64,000 bases of DNA from Saprospiraceae bacterium (GCA_022842725.1 JALHOZ010000003.1:159840-223839); one strand, 5' to 3'; positions 1 to 9,929 are shown, numbered from the stretch's first letter. Notes: a model not told the origin generated them from the letters alone. Numbers and translations are program-made.

Positions 1-1595
1 TAAAGAGCTAAAAATGTAATGATACCATAATTTCCCAAGGAAAAAGTCACTTCTTCTCTGACGGGATTCGGAAATACTTTCAGTGCTGATTTTATTTCAT
101 TTGAGGTATTACTGACATAGGTTTGAGCTTTCAGCACTGCCGCAAGCGCGTTGATCCTTCCAAAACCATAAACCGGATTGGGAACCGACATTCCTGAAAC
201 ATCATTACAGTCCTGATCGGTTGTTTTCGGATCAGCCGTTGACATGATGATTTCTTCAATAAGTTCAACCTGGCCTTCCAGAAAAGGATTTGCAGAAATA
301 ATCAGTGCCACCAATCCGGCTACGTGAGGTCCGGCCATACTTGTTCCGCTGAAATTGGCAAACTCTCCGTTTCTGAGTACAGATCGAACTCTTGCCCCGG
401 GAGCACTCACATTGGGTTTCATCACAAAACTTGAGTCTATGGTGACCAGTCCTCTTGAAGAAAAACCCGCAATGGTATCTGATTGATTGGTAGCTCCAAC
501 ACTAAAAGACTCAGCAAAAATGGCTGGTGGTCCGGTCACAGTTGAACAATTACTGCCACTATTTCCGGCAGATACGACGACGACGACTCCGGAAGCCTTT
601 AAATTTTTGACAGCGTCTCGCATCAAATAAAAATTGGATAAGTTGCATCCCTCCTCTTCCGAACAATACCAGGAGTTGTTGATGACATGTGGTGCTTTTG
701 AAGGATCGGGATTTTCTTTATTTTCATCAAATGGCGCCAAAAACCACTCAAAACATTCCAGATACGTTGATGGCTTTCCCCATCCTCTGTCCATATTTCT
801 GCAGGCAATCCATTGTGCTTCAGGTGCCACTCCGATTTTGTTTTCTTCGTCCTCACCGACCATGGTTCCCATCGTGTGGGTTCCGTGATTATTGTCATCA
901 CAAGGGACCAAAGAATTAAAACCACAAGGATTGAGTAAGGAATCGGGATAATTCGGATTACTTTCATGTATAGCATCGTACCAGTTGAAACGGTGTTCTG
1001 TAGTAGTACTATCCACGTATCCTCTGTATTTGTTTTTTAATGGAGAAACTTCCCATGAAAAACCGGTGTCCTGTCCTCCAATGACGACATTTTTGCCCCT
1101 GATACCCATTTTCCAGACACTATCGGCCTGAATCATCTTCAGACCCCACTCAGGTTCAACTTCTCTTGGCAATGCGGTCTCTTTTTCCGCATCATATTGT
1201 AATAATTTTATCGGCTGATTATAAAATATCCATTCCGCTTCTTCTCTTTTTGAAATCCATAAAAAGGTCTGTATATCTGACCTGATCAAAATAGCATTGG
1301 TAACATAAAATGATTGAAAAAATATGTTGTTCGCCTTAAGATAATCAATGATTTCCTTTTGCGATTTTTCTGCCTTTTGAACCAGCGTCCGGTAAACAAA
1401 ATTGGCTTTGTCCGATTTTTTCTGAACCGGAACTCCTTGTGAAAAGTCAGCTCTGTCTCTCATATAAACGATATATTCCACTGTTTTTGAAGAACCAAAG
1501 GCGTCATAAACAGCGTCTTCAATTTTTACTTGTTGTGCTTGGGAGTGTATCAGAAACAGGAAAAAAAAGGAGAGGATTAAATGGATTCGTAACAT
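1..1595 (-). CDS. S8 (subtilisin-like) serine peptidase with T9SS sorting domain, 3' truncated
   Basis: This is a secreted serine protease read on the minus strand; its C-terminus lies beyond position 1. The chosen ATG at 1595 gives a signal peptide (LILSFFFLFLIHSQA). The catalytic triad is visible: Asp in GGQDTGFSW (about residue 175), His in NNHGTHTMGTMVG (about 237) and Ser in FSGTSMAGPHVAGL (about 418), with the oxyanion Asn in VVVSAGNSGS. After the peptidase domain, LKVFPNPVREEVTFSL begins a type A T9SS sorting domain, so the protein is probably exported by T9SS and released or anchored at the surface. A Cys-rich insertion lies between the His and Ser motifs. It diverges from the DUF2157 gene. 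The substrate is unknown. Confidence 0.9.
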   Translation of the reverse strand, partial: MLRIHLILSFFFLFLIHSQAQQVKIEDAVYDAFGSSKTVEYIVYMRDRADFSQGVPVQKKSDKANFVYRTLVQKAEKSQKEIIDYLKANNIFFQSFYVTNAILIRSDIQTFLWISKREEAEWIFYNQPIKLLQYDAEKETALPREVEPEWGLKMIQADSVWKMGIRGKNVVIGGQDTGFSWEVSPLKNKYRGYVDSTTTEHRFNWYDAIHESNPNYPDSLLNPCGFNSLVPCDDNNHGTHTMGTMVGEDEENKIGVAPEAQWIACRNMDRGWGKPSTYLECFEWFLAPFDENKENPDPSKAPHVINNSWYCSEEEGCNLSNFYLMRDAVKNLKASGVVVVVSAGNSGSNCSTVTGPPAIFAESFSVGATNQSDTIAGFSSRGLVTIDSSFVMKPNVSAPGARVRSVLRNGEFANFSGTSMAGPHVAGLVALIISANPFLEGQVELIEEIIMSTADPKTTDQDCNDVSGMSVPNPVYGFGRINALAAVLKAQTYVSNTSNEIKSALKVFPNPVREEVTFSLGNYGIITFLAL

Positions 1596-1697
1596 GATAT
1601 GGTAAATTCAGACCGTAAAGGTAATGAATATTGGTTTTCAAATACGTTGTCATATGAAATAAACTGCCTGAAATGTACTTCAAAACTGAAAAAAGTG

Positions 1698-1705
1698 TAA
1701 GTTTG
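1698..1705 (+). promoter_or_regulatory. Bacteroidota -7 element TAAGTTTG
   Basis: TAAGTTTG matches the Bacteroidota housekeeping -7 consensus TAnnTTTG. It lies 36 bases before the ATG of the DUF2157 gene. No clear -33 TTG is seen. Confidence 0.5.
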
Positions 1706-1741
1706 ACATTCAAAATATGATTTTCTTTAAAAGATTTATCA

Positions 1742-3007
1742 ATGCACAAAGAAATCAAAGAATGGTTGGACAATGGTGTCATAGACAATGATACCTCTGT
1801 CAGAATAGAAAATTATATTGCTTCAAAACAAAAAAATACTCAATCCTATTTTCTTGTTTTTGGTATTATCGGCTCTCTTTTGATCGGCCTTGGATTGATG
1901 TTAATCATTGCACACAACTGGGATCACTTTTCAATTATTACAAAAACGGCCATCTCGCTATTGCCTTTGATGGCAACACAGATTATGTCAGGATTCGTTT
2001 TATTTAAAAAATTCAACAGTGATACCTGGAGAGAAAGCGTTGCTACCCTTTTATTTTTTTCAATCGGTGCCTCCATCGCCCTGATCAGTCAGACTTACCA
2101 TATGGAAAGCGATGAAAAAAGTTTTTTGCTGACCTGGATGTTGCTCGCGTTACCAGTAGTGTATCTGATGAATTCATCGATGACTTTCGTATTGTTTACT
2201 TGCGGAATTACTTTCTATGGCGCATTAAAAGGTTATAGCACTGTGCCTTTTTATAAAAATGAATATTGGTTGTTGTTCCTTTTGATGCTCCCTTTTTATA
2301 TCCAAAATATCAAAGTAAAACCTTCCGGTTTATTTACTTACCTGCAACACTGGATTTTACCTTGTTCTTTATTGGTTGTTTTTGGCTCCCTGCATGCTGA
2401 AGGAGAATCCTGGATGTTACCTGTTTACATCAGTTTATTGAGCTTTTTTGTCCTTTTCAGTTATTTACCTGTTTTTACAAATCTTCCTTTTTTTGGTAAC
2501 GGATATAGAATTGTCGGTTTTACAGGAACCCTCTTGTTACTTTTTATCATTACTTTCAAAGATTGGGATATCCATAATTATGTAACCAGTGCATACTTTT
2601 CTTTTTCACCAATCAAAACAGACTTTTGGACTACTATATTTATTTTGATAAGTTTTATATTGATCTGGTCTGTCAATAAAATTAAAAATCCTTTTTCTCC
2701 TCTTTTTTTGGTTCCCGGAATCATTTTTCTATTGTTTTTATTTCCCTTGCCTCATTATGTACCAACGATAGTCATCAACTTTTTTATCCTGTTTCTTGCT
2801 GTTTTTTACTTGCGGCAAGGATTGAAAAAAAACCATTTGGGAATCTTAAACGGAGGTCTCGGTATACTAACGATTCTGATTTTTTGCCGGTTTTTTGATA
2901 CAGAAATATCTTTTGTTTTAAGAGGTATAATCTTCCTGTTGGTTGGTTTCGGTTTCTTTTTTGCCAATTATTACATGTTTCAAAAACGAAAAAGTGATGA
3001 AAAATAA
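1742..3007 (+). CDS. DUF2157 domain-containing membrane protein
   Basis: A 421-residue polytopic inner-membrane protein. The N-terminal 45 residues are soluble (EWLDNGVIDNDTSVRIENYI), the usual beginning of the DUF2157 family, followed by about ten or more hydrophobic segments. The function of DUF2157 is not established. The next gene, a GDYXXLXY protein, starts inside its last codons; this pairing is common in Bacteroidota and suggests the two act together at the membrane. A good -7 element lies just upstream, so this is probably the first gene of a transcription unit running at least to the methyltransferase. Confidence 0.85.
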   Translation: MHKEIKEWLDNGVIDNDTSVRIENYIASKQKNTQSYFLVFGIIGSLLIGLGLMLIIAHNWDHFSIITKTAISLLPLMATQIMSGFVLFKKFNSDTWRESVATLLFFSIGASIALISQTYHMESDEKSFLLTWMLLALPVVYLMNSSMTFVLFTCGITFYGALKGYSTVPFYKNEYWLLFLLMLPFYIQNIKVKPSGLFTYLQHWILPCSLLVVFGSLHAEGESWMLPVYISLLSFFVLFSYLPVFTNLPFFGNGYRIVGFTGTLLLLFIITFKDWDIHNYVTSAYFSFSPIKTDFWTTIFILISFILIWSVNKIKNPFSPLFLVPGIIFLLFLFPLPHYVPTIVINFFILFLAVFYLRQGLKKNHLGILNGGLGILTILIFCRFFDTEISFVLRGIIFLLVGFGFFFANYYMFQKRKSDEK

Positions 3008-3572
3008 ACCTGTTCGTTATGTCCTTTTTGCTGTAATGTGCTGTATACAGCTCTATATTCCGGTATCCATGGTTTTACAACAAAACGATACATTAAATAA
3101 TGGTGTTCCTTACTTGTTTTTAACTGCTCCCGTTGATCCAAATGATATTTTCAGAGGGAAATATATTTATCTTCAATTTTCCGGAAATGAGGTTGTTGTT
3201 GATTCCACAAAAGTCTGGAATTATGACCAGGAAGTTTTTGTTTCTTTGGAAAAAGATGAAAAGGGTTTTGCAAAAATCAAAACGGTTTCTTCGGATCAGC
3301 CTGCCGTCCGGGAAGATTTTATGAAGGCAAAAATTCTTTCAATCTTTCCCGACCAACATAAAATTACTTTACAATTTCCGTTTGAAAGATATTATATGGA
3401 AGAGTTTGATGCCCCTGTCGCTGAATCAGTTTATGCAGAAGCTGCTATTGATACTTCTTCTGTTACCTACGCATTAGTCATGGTAAAAAACGGTAAAACA
3501 ACGCTTAAGGACGTTTTTATTGACAATATTCCGGTTAAAACCATAGTTTCTCAAAAATCGAAAGAAAGGTAA
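2997..3572 (+). CDS. GDYXXLXY domain-containing protein
   Basis: An open frame begins upstream at 2943, but the ATG at 2997 is preferred. It overlaps the DUF2157 stop by 11 bases and gives 191 residues starting with a normal membrane anchor or signal (YVLFAVMCCIQLYIPVSMV). The family motif appears as FRGKYIYLQF, close to GDYxxLxY. The rest is a predicted beta-rich extracytoplasmic domain. The overlap with DUF2157 implies translational coupling. The biochemical function is unknown. Confidence 0.8.
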   Translation: MKNKPVRYVLFAVMCCIQLYIPVSMVLQQNDTLNNGVPYLFLTAPVDPNDIFRGKYIYLQFSGNEVVVDSTKVWNYDQEVFVSLEKDEKGFAKIKTVSSDQPAVREDFMKAKILSIFPDQHKITLQFPFERYYMEEFDAPVAESVYAEAAIDTSSVTYALVMVKNGKTTLKDVFIDNIPVKTIVSQKSKER

Positions 3573-3573
3573 C

Positions 3574-4380
3574 ATGTCTGATAATAACAAAAGCCATATT
3601 TCTCAAAATCAAAAATCGTGGGACGAAAGGGTTCACGTACATATTCATTCCGATTTTTATGATGTCCCTTCTTTTTTGAAAGGCAAATCGTCATTAAATC
3701 CCGTCGAAATTAATTTATTGGATAATATTCATGGTTTATCTGTTCTTCATTTACAATGTCATTTTGGACAGGATACTTTGTCTCTTGCAAGAATGGGTGC
3801 AAAAGTCACCGGTGTTGATTTTTCATCCGCAGCCATTCAAAAAGCCCGTGAACTAAATGATATTTGCGGACTGGATGCCTCTTTTATAGAATGTGATATT
3901 TTTGATTTACCTCAACATCTTGATCAAACTTATGATCTCGTATTTACAAGTTACGGGACGATTGGTTGGTTGCCGGAACTTACCTCCTGGGCAAAACTAA
4001 TCAAAAAGTATCTTAAACCCGGAGGCCGGTTTGTTTTTGTAGAGTTCCATCCGGTTATTTATATGATGGATGATTCATTTAATCATTTTACCTACAGCTA
4101 TTTCAACAAAGGAAAAATGTTATTTACTGATCATTCTTCTTATGACGGCAGTACACTCCGGGAACCTCAGGAATATACGTGTTGGAATCATAGTCTTTCT
4201 GATATATTCCAAAACCTGTTGGATGTCGGTATGACAATCAATCATTTTCAGGAATATGATTATTCTCCATATTTTTGTTTTCCGAACATGACTGAAGTCG
4301 AAAAAGGAAAATTTATGTTTAAAGGATTTGAGGAAAATCTTCCTGTTGTAATGGCCCTGTCAGCAACGTCAAATATCTGA
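3574..4380 (+). CDS. Class I SAM-dependent methyltransferase
   Basis: A 268-residue cytosolic methyltransferase. The Rossmann motif I is VLHLQCHFGQDTLS (residues 57-70), with Cys-His-Phe replacing the usual small residues of the glycine-rich loop. The acidic ribose-binding residue is in VTGVDFS (Asp82), and motif IV-like FTSYGTIGWL follows near residue 130. The substrate cannot be told. It begins one base after the GDYXXLXY stop, so it is cotranscribed with the DUF2157 pair. Confidence 0.88.
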   Translation: MSDNNKSHISQNQKSWDERVHVHIHSDFYDVPSFLKGKSSLNPVEINLLDNIHGLSVLHLQCHFGQDTLSLARMGAKVTGVDFSSAAIQKARELNDICGLDASFIECDIFDLPQHLDQTYDLVFTSYGTIGWLPELTSWAKLIKKYLKPGGRFVFVEFHPVIYMMDDSFNHFTYSYFNKGKMLFTDHSSYDGSTLREPQEYTCWNHSLSDIFQNLLDVGMTINHFQEYDYSPYFCFPNMTEVEKGKFMFKGFEENLPVVMALSATSNI

Positions 4381-4396
4381 TTTTAAATTCATCTTT

Positions 4397-5917
4397 ATGT
4401 CCACCCTCAGCAAAAAACCTAACATTAAAAAATTAAATCCCGGATTTAAAACCATAATATTTTTCATTTTTTTGTTTCCGGTTTTATTAGTGGGTAAAAC
4501 ACTGGAAGTCGGACCGGGAAAACCATATTCCTCTCCGGCAGCAGCCAAAAACTTTGTTTTGCCGGGTGATACCATCCTCATTTTTCCAAATGTTTATCCC
4601 GGCGGAAACCTTATTGATAATCTTCATGGAGAAGCAGATAAATACATCTATTTTATAGGCGTAAATGTAGAATCCGTCATTTTTCAGGGCAATAGTCAGG
4701 CTTTTCATTTTTCAGATGTTTCTTACCTCCACATTGAAAACATAAGCATAACCGGTCAAACAGGCAACGGAATGAATATTGATGACGGAGGCACTTTTGA
4801 CACACCCTCACATCATATTCACTTAAAAAATTGCCGGTTTTTTGACATGGCAGCTCAGGGCAACAATGATTTATTAAAACTTTCAGGCCTTGACCATTTT
4901 ATCATCGAAAAATGTACTTTTCTGAACGGAGCTTCAGGTGGAAGTGGTGCCGATATGGTAGGATGTCATCATGGTACCTTTACGGAAAATCGATTTGAAA
5001 ATATGGGCTCAAATTGTATTCAGGCTAAAGGAGGGACTCAATTTATTACCATTACAAGAAATTGGTTTGTTAATGGTGGTCAACGCACTTTAAATCTCGG
5101 AGGAAGTACGGGATTAGCGTTTTTCAGACCCCTTGAAGCTCCTTTTGAAGCAGCTGATATTGATGTCTTTGCTAATGTCATCATCGGTTCCTGGGCTCCG
5201 ATAGCTTTTGTAGGATGTGTGAGGGTTCATGTTGTAAACAACACCATTATTAAGCCGCAAAACTGGATTATTCGGATTCTGCAGGAGACGGTTGATACAG
5301 GCCGGTTTTTGCCCTGTGGTCAGAATAGTTTTGTAAATAATATCATCTATTACAGCAATACCTTATCCCGACACGTAAATATTGGACCAAACACGGAACC
5401 AACATCATTTACCTTTGAACATAATTTATGGTACAATACCGATAATCCTTCCAATTCCAAACCTGACCTTCCTGTTCAGGAAGTTATGCAAACAGAAGGT
5501 AAAGATCCAATGTTTTCTGATGTTGACCAACAGGATTTTACCTTAACATCTCAAAGTCCGGCTATTGATGCAGGAAAAAATACAGGTTTTCAATTTGATT
5601 TTTCCGGTCAGCCGACACCACAGGGATTACGATATGATATCGGCGCATATGAATTTTTTATACCTTCTTCCGTTCAATCTTATACACATACAAAGTCATA
5701 TTCTCTGTTTCCTAACCCTTGTGAAGATCTTTTATACATAGAAAATCATCTGGAAACGCCCCAGTCGTGTTTTATTACCAATGTGACAGGTCAAATGATT
5801 TATTTTTCAAAAATACTTCCCTCTGCTTCTGTTTCTAAAATATCAGTTGATGATTGGGCTTCAGGATTATACTTAATTTGTATCGGCAAACAATCATCCA
5901 TTGTTTTTAAAAAATAA
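4397..5917 (+). CDS. Secreted right-handed beta-helix protein with T9SS sorting domain
   Basis: A 506-residue secreted protein. A hydrophobic signal (FFIFLFPVLLVG) is followed by VGPGKPYSSPAAA, typical of pectate-lyase-like beta-helix proteins, then parallel beta-helix rungs across about residues 70-380 (repeated HIENIS, HHIHLKNC and FTENRFENM patterns). The segment SPAIDAGKN ... YDIGAYEF near residue 400 is the choice-of-anchor Q motif. The C-terminus (SYSLFPNPCEDLLYIEN) is a type A T9SS sorting domain. It may bind or cleave polysaccharide, but no catalytic site could be assigned. Confidence 0.85.
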   Translation: MSTLSKKPNIKKLNPGFKTIIFFIFLFPVLLVGKTLEVGPGKPYSSPAAAKNFVLPGDTILIFPNVYPGGNLIDNLHGEADKYIYFIGVNVESVIFQGNSQAFHFSDVSYLHIENISITGQTGNGMNIDDGGTFDTPSHHIHLKNCRFFDMAAQGNNDLLKLSGLDHFIIEKCTFLNGASGGSGADMVGCHHGTFTENRFENMGSNCIQAKGGTQFITITRNWFVNGGQRTLNLGGSTGLAFFRPLEAPFEAADIDVFANVIIGSWAPIAFVGCVRVHVVNNTIIKPQNWIIRILQETVDTGRFLPCGQNSFVNNIIYYSNTLSRHVNIGPNTEPTSFTFEHNLWYNTDNPSNSKPDLPVQEVMQTEGKDPMFSDVDQQDFTLTSQSPAIDAGKNTGFQFDFSGQPTPQGLRYDIGAYEFFIPSSVQSYTHTKSYSLFPNPCEDLLYIENHLETPQSCFITNVTGQMIYFSKILPSASVSKISVDDWASGLYLICIGKQSSIVFKK

Positions 5918-5974
5918 AAAATGTGCGGATTTTAGTTTTTGAACCTGACAAGGCTTAATCTTGGCTTAAAAGTA

Positions 5975-6005
5975 TTGGTATTGCTGATTTGATTACGTTT
6001 CTTTG
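5975..6005 (+). promoter_or_regulatory. Possible promoter, TTG-N20-TTTCTTTG
   Basis: A TTG at 5975-5977 and a near-consensus -7 element TTTCTTTG at 5998-6005 are separated by 20 bases. It precedes the TTG start at 6021. One base of TAnnTTTG is missed. Confidence 0.35.
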
Positions 6006-6020
6006 CACTTTCATCAATAA

Positions 6021-6971
6021 TTGTATATTTTGATCAGGATTCTAAAAGTTTTGCTGGGTATCGGACTTTGCCTGATTTTATATAACCAGCTTTGGAAAGA
6101 AGATAGAGCTTTGCCTGTTTTTAATCCAAACACTTTTGTATATTTTCCTTTTATCCTGGCCATTATTTTGGTTCCTGTCAATTGGTTTCTGGAAAGTCTG
6201 AAATGGCAGATTCTTTTGAAACCTCTGATTTCTCTCCATTGGTATAAAAGTTTGCAAAGTATTCTGACCGGGGTTTTTATCGGTGTTTTTACACCAGCCA
6301 GAATAGGTGAATATGGCGGAAGAATGGTTTTTTTGCCCGAAAAATATCGAATTCCTTCAATTGTGGCCACATTATATGGTAGTATCATCCAAAACGGTTT
6401 TCACGTGATTTTTGGTTTTACATTTAGTTATTTATTTATTAAAAACCTCATTCCGGAAACTCAGGTAACATTTAGCTTGTTTGTAACGGTGGTATCTTTA
6501 TTTTGTGTCGGGTTTTTAATGGTTTTATTTCTACCTTCATACTGGCAATTTTTTATTCCCTGGATTTCAAAATTCAAATTGACTTCTTTTTTCAGAAAAT
6601 TTGCTTTTCTGAAGGATATTTCCACTAAAAATGCTTTTAAAGTTTTTTTGCTTTCGGGAATCCGATACTTTGTTTATTTTTTTCAATATATTTGTATCTT
6701 ATGGTCGTTTGGCGTAGGTTTGCCTTTGTTGACCCTTGGCTCAGGAGTTTCTTTCATTTATCTGATTCAATCAGGTCTTCCTCTGCCGCCACTGCTCAAC
6801 CTGTTGGGAAGAGGTGAGATTTCTGTTTTGGTTTGGGACCAATTCGGAATTTCCTCAGATATTGCTATTTTAGCTACGCTCACCCTTTGGTTTATCAATG
6901 TTCTTCTACCGGCTTTGGTCGGTTATATTTTTTTTATAAAAAATAAATCATTAGAAATTTCCCTCAAATGA
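6021..6971 (+). CDS. Lysylphosphatidylglycerol synthase TM-like (flippase-like) membrane protein
   Basis: A 316-residue polytopic membrane protein with about eight hydrophobic segments. The family signature GVFIGVFTPARIGEYGGR (about residues 89-106) resembles the membrane domain of MprF-type proteins and the UPF0104 family; the catalytic aminoacyl-transferase domain is absent. The best start is TTG at 6021, as no upstream ATG exists in frame. Its 3' end overlaps the following DUF4230 gene by four bases, so the two are coupled. A second, divergent member of the family lies at 28932-30005. The substrate is unknown. Confidence 0.8.
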   Translation: MYILIRILKVLLGIGLCLILYNQLWKEDRALPVFNPNTFVYFPFILAIILVPVNWFLESLKWQILLKPLISLHWYKSLQSILTGVFIGVFTPARIGEYGGRMVFLPEKYRIPSIVATLYGSIIQNGFHVIFGFTFSYLFIKNLIPETQVTFSLFVTVVSLFCVGFLMVLFLPSYWQFFIPWISKFKLTSFFRKFAFLKDISTKNAFKVFLLSGIRYFVYFFQYICILWSFGVGLPLLTLGSGVSFIYLIQSGLPLPPLLNLLGRGEISVLVWDQFGISSDIAILATLTLWFINVLLPALVGYIFFIKNKSLEISLK

Positions 6972-7561
6972 AAAAATTCTTTTTTTATTTAATTTTGTCT
7001 TTAGCCGCCCTTGGCGCAGCTTGGTGGTTTGGTGCAAAAACCTCATTTTTGTCTCCTGTTACTTCTGTTAATTCAACGGTTTTACTTGAAAAAGTTAAAT
7101 TGGTAACCAAATTGGTTAGTGTAGAAGGACATTTTTCAGAGATTTATGAAAAAAATGAAGCCTATGAATATGACTTTTTTAATCTTTTTAGCAAAAAAAT
7201 ATTACTCAGGGTCAAAGCAAAGGTTTCTGTAGGCTATAATTTTACATCACTCAACATTACCGTTGATTCTTTGACCAAAACCGTTACATTAAATGAGTTT
7301 CCTGAACCGGAAATACTTTCTATCGATCATGATTTGGATTATTATGATATTCAGGAAGGAACGTTCAACAGTTTTACAGCAAACGAGTATAATGTTATCA
7401 ACAAAGAAGCCAAATCTTTAATCTTAAAAAAAACACAGGAGTCAGATCTGCTTCAACAAGCACAGGATCAAAAAAAAGTCTATATCGATATGTTGACCAT
7501 GGCTGTCCGGAGTATGGGTTGGAAATTTGTTGTCAAATCAGATATAAAACCGAAAGGATAA
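6968..7561 (+). CDS. DUF4230 domain-containing protein
   Basis: A 197-residue protein with one N-terminal hydrophobic segment (FFFYLILSLAALGAAWWFG), so it is probably membrane-anchored with an extracytoplasmic domain. The body (KLVTKLVSVEGHFSEIY, VKAKVSVGYNF) fits DUF4230, a family of unknown function common in Bacteroidota. The ATG overlaps the stop of the preceding membrane protein (ATGA), which argues for cotranslation. Confidence 0.8.
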   Translation: MKKFFFYLILSLAALGAAWWFGAKTSFLSPVTSVNSTVLLEKVKLVTKLVSVEGHFSEIYEKNEAYEYDFFNLFSKKILLRVKAKVSVGYNFTSLNITVDSLTKTVTLNEFPEPEILSIDHDLDYYDIQEGTFNSFTANEYNVINKEAKSLILKKTQESDLLQQAQDQKKVYIDMLTMAVRSMGWKFVVKSDIKPKG

Positions 7562-7576
7562 TCCGTTATATTTGAA

Positions 7577-9505
7577 ATGTATATAATGAAGGTAATTCTG
7601 ATTTATTTGTTTTGTTTGCCTTTGATATTACGGGCTCAACAAAATCAAAATCCACCGAAGCTCAGTCAAAAGTATGAAAAACTTTTTACTGCAGCCGGTA
7701 CGGAAAGTAAAAACGGTGAATACGAAAAGGCTCTCAAAAAACTTGATAAAATTATTCTTGAATATCCGGATTTTATTCCCGCTTACACTAAAAAAGCAGG
7801 AATTTTATATACTCAAAAAAACATTGACGCTTCGATTGAGACGCTATCCTCTGTTATTAAGAACTTTCCTTCCGCAGATCCTGAAATCTATTTTTCCAGA
7901 GGCTACATGTATTTTGAAAAAAAATTATATCATTATGCATCAGATGATTTTTTGACTTTTTTATCCTTTCCGGATATCAAAACCGACAGGCTTCAAAAAG
8001 CTGTTTTATATCAGAAAACCGCTTTTTACAGAGACAGTCTTATTTCAAACCCTGTACCCTTTAATCCGGTTTTGCTGTCTGAATCGGTTAATAGTTCGTA
8101 CTCAGAATACTCACCCAGTTTAAGTATTGACGGGAATTCTCTGGTTTTTACCAGACGAATCAACAATCAGGAAGATCTTTACATTTCCTATATTGATTCT
8201 TCCGGAAAATACTCAATGGCTTTTCCGCTCAGGGATGTAAATACTGGAGCAAATGAAGGAGCTCACTGTATCAGTGCTGACGGATCTTTAATTTTATTTA
8301 CCGGTTGTGACCGCGATATCTTATTTCGTGGTTGTGATATATATTATTCGGTATTCAGAGACAGTTCCTGGACAAAACCAGCCAATATAGGTAAAGTAAT
8401 TAACACACCTGCCTGGGAATCTCAACCTTCGTTGTCAGCAGATGGAAGGACGCTTTTTTTTGTTTCTGACCGGGTCGGAGGTTTTGGTGGAAGAGATATA
8501 TGGTTTACCAAAAAAAACGAACGCGATGTTTGGTCTGACCCTGTTAATATGGGTCAGCAAATCAATACGGAAAAGGATGACGAAACTCCTTTTTTGCATC
8601 CTGATGGCAAAACCTTTTATTTCAGGAGTAATGGTCGGTTGAGCATGGGGGACTTTGACATCTATACTGCACAATGGGATGAAGATAATCAAATGTGGAA
8701 ACAGGTTCTTAATTTAGGATATCCAATCAATACGGAAGGAAATGAAGGCGGCTTACTCGTATCGTTAGATGGCAGGTCTGCTTATTTCGCATCGGATATT
8801 TTCAGTCAAAAACAAAACTTGTCGAGAAATCTGGATATTTGCAGCTTTGAACTACCTGCTTTTGCAAGAGCAAATCCTGCATCTTACATAAAGTTAATGG
8901 TGTTTGACGCAGATACTAAAAAACCATTGAATGCTTCTGTTGAAATCATGAATTTGAAAAACAACAAAGTGTTTTTTTCAGGTAAAACCCAAAAATCCGG
9001 AACGTCCGTTACAGCTTTGCAAAGCAATAAAAAATATGCTGTTTTTGTAAAAAAGGAAGGTTTTACGTTTTTCAGTACGCACATAGATCTGGACAATATA
9101 TACACCTTTGACAAACCTTTTTTAGTTGATGTCCCACTTCAAAAACTGACATCAGCTGAAGTAGCAAAACCTACCATCCTTCAAAACATCTTTTTTACAT
9201 CAGGATCCTACACCTTGTTACCTGAATCAGATGCTGAAATAAATATGCTGTTTGAGCTTTTACAAAATAATCTTTCAGTTAAAATTCAAATCGTCGGGCA
9301 TACGGACAATGTAGGAAAACCGGAAGATAATCAGGTTTTATCTTTACAAAGAGCCAATGCTGTCAAAAATGTTTTGGTAAACAAAAATATCGATCCATAC
9401 CGAATTTTAACTGCCGGAAAAGGTCAGGACAACCCGATTGATACAAACGAAACAACTGAAGGTAGAAAAAATAACCGAAGGACAGAATTTGTTATCATCC
9501 AATAA
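7577..9505 (+). CDS. OmpA family protein with TPR and PD40 (WD40-like) repeats
   Basis: A 642-residue outer-membrane-associated protein. After a signal peptide (ILIYLFCLPLILRAQ), TPR-like helices cover about residues 35-110, PD40 beta-propeller blades about 165-400 (YSPSLSIDGNSLVFTRR, SQPSLSADGRTLFFVSD, DETPFLHPDGKTFYF), a carboxypeptidase-regulatory-like domain about 430-520, and an OmpA peptidoglycan-binding domain about 540-642 (VGHTDNVGKPEDN, LSLQRANAV). This architecture is known in Bacteroidota, including the T9SS-associated PorE type, but that role is only inferred. ATG codons at 7577 and 7586 are both possible; a TATATTTG element at 7567-7574, if used, would favour 7586. Confidence 0.88.
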   Translation: MYIMKVILIYLFCLPLILRAQQNQNPPKLSQKYEKLFTAAGTESKNGEYEKALKKLDKIILEYPDFIPAYTKKAGILYTQKNIDASIETLSSVIKNFPSADPEIYFSRGYMYFEKKLYHYASDDFLTFLSFPDIKTDRLQKAVLYQKTAFYRDSLISNPVPFNPVLLSESVNSSYSEYSPSLSIDGNSLVFTRRINNQEDLYISYIDSSGKYSMAFPLRDVNTGANEGAHCISADGSLILFTGCDRDILFRGCDIYYSVFRDSSWTKPANIGKVINTPAWESQPSLSADGRTLFFVSDRVGGFGGRDIWFTKKNERDVWSDPVNMGQQINTEKDDETPFLHPDGKTFYFRSNGRLSMGDFDIYTAQWDEDNQMWKQVLNLGYPINTEGNEGGLLVSLDGRSAYFASDIFSQKQNLSRNLDICSFELPAFARANPASYIKLMVFDADTKKPLNASVEIMNLKNNKVFFSGKTQKSGTSVTALQSNKKYAVFVKKEGFTFFSTHIDLDNIYTFDKPFLVDVPLQKLTSAEVAKPTILQNIFFTSGSYTLLPESDAEINMLFELLQNNLSVKIQIVGHTDNVGKPEDNQVLSLQRANAVKNVLVNKNIDPYRILTAGKGQDNPIDTNETTEGRKNNRRTEFVIIQ

Positions 9506-9545
9506 GCCTGACCATTGCTTGTTGATTTGTTTAACCTATTCCTTG

Positions 9546-9929
9546 TTACAGCTTTGTAGCGACAATTTTATATGTCAGACAATCATTTCCTTCTTTTATA
9601 CAATATTCAAGTTCTAGAGAATTTCCACTAAAAAAACCATCACCTTTGATCGTCGCTGTGGTATAAATTTGTTGAGAAAGGATGTCAATATCTTTTACTG
9701 TAAGATCTTTGTCGTCAATATCCACTTCTATAATTGCCCAATTGCTCCCATCAAAAGGCGCCTCTATTAATACATTGTCACTACGATGTGTACTGATTAT
9801 CAAATCAAACGGACCCGCAACACCTAATACATGTGCTCTGTAAATGCCAACGAGAGGGATTATTTCTTCATCAACCTGACAAGAAAAAAGGGTAAGGGAA
9901 GTCAAAAGAGTAAAAATTAATTGTCTCAT
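9546..9929 (-). CDS. Small lipoprotein of unknown function
   Basis: A 127-residue predicted lipoprotein: LIFTLLTSLTLFSC places a lipidation Cys at residue 17. The mature part is beta-rich (GIYRAHVLGVAGPFDLIIS, SLELEYCIKEGNDCLTYKI) with two Cys that may pair. No family is recognised; the size and layout resemble lipocalin-like Bacteroidota lipoproteins, but that is a guess. It lies 66 bases downstream of DUF4105, in the same direction. Confidence 0.65.
   Translation of the reverse strand: MRQLIFTLLTSLTLFSCQVDEEIIPLVGIYRAHVLGVAGPFDLIISTHRSDNVLIEAPFDGSNWAIIEVDIDDKDLTVKDIDILSQQIYTTATIKGDGFFSGNSLELEYCIKEGNDCLTYKIVATKL

Noticed and set aside
6408..6420. CACGTG with T-rich flanks as a third parS site
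   Set aside because: Only the central hexamer and a few flanking bases match; the right arm does not fit the consensus.
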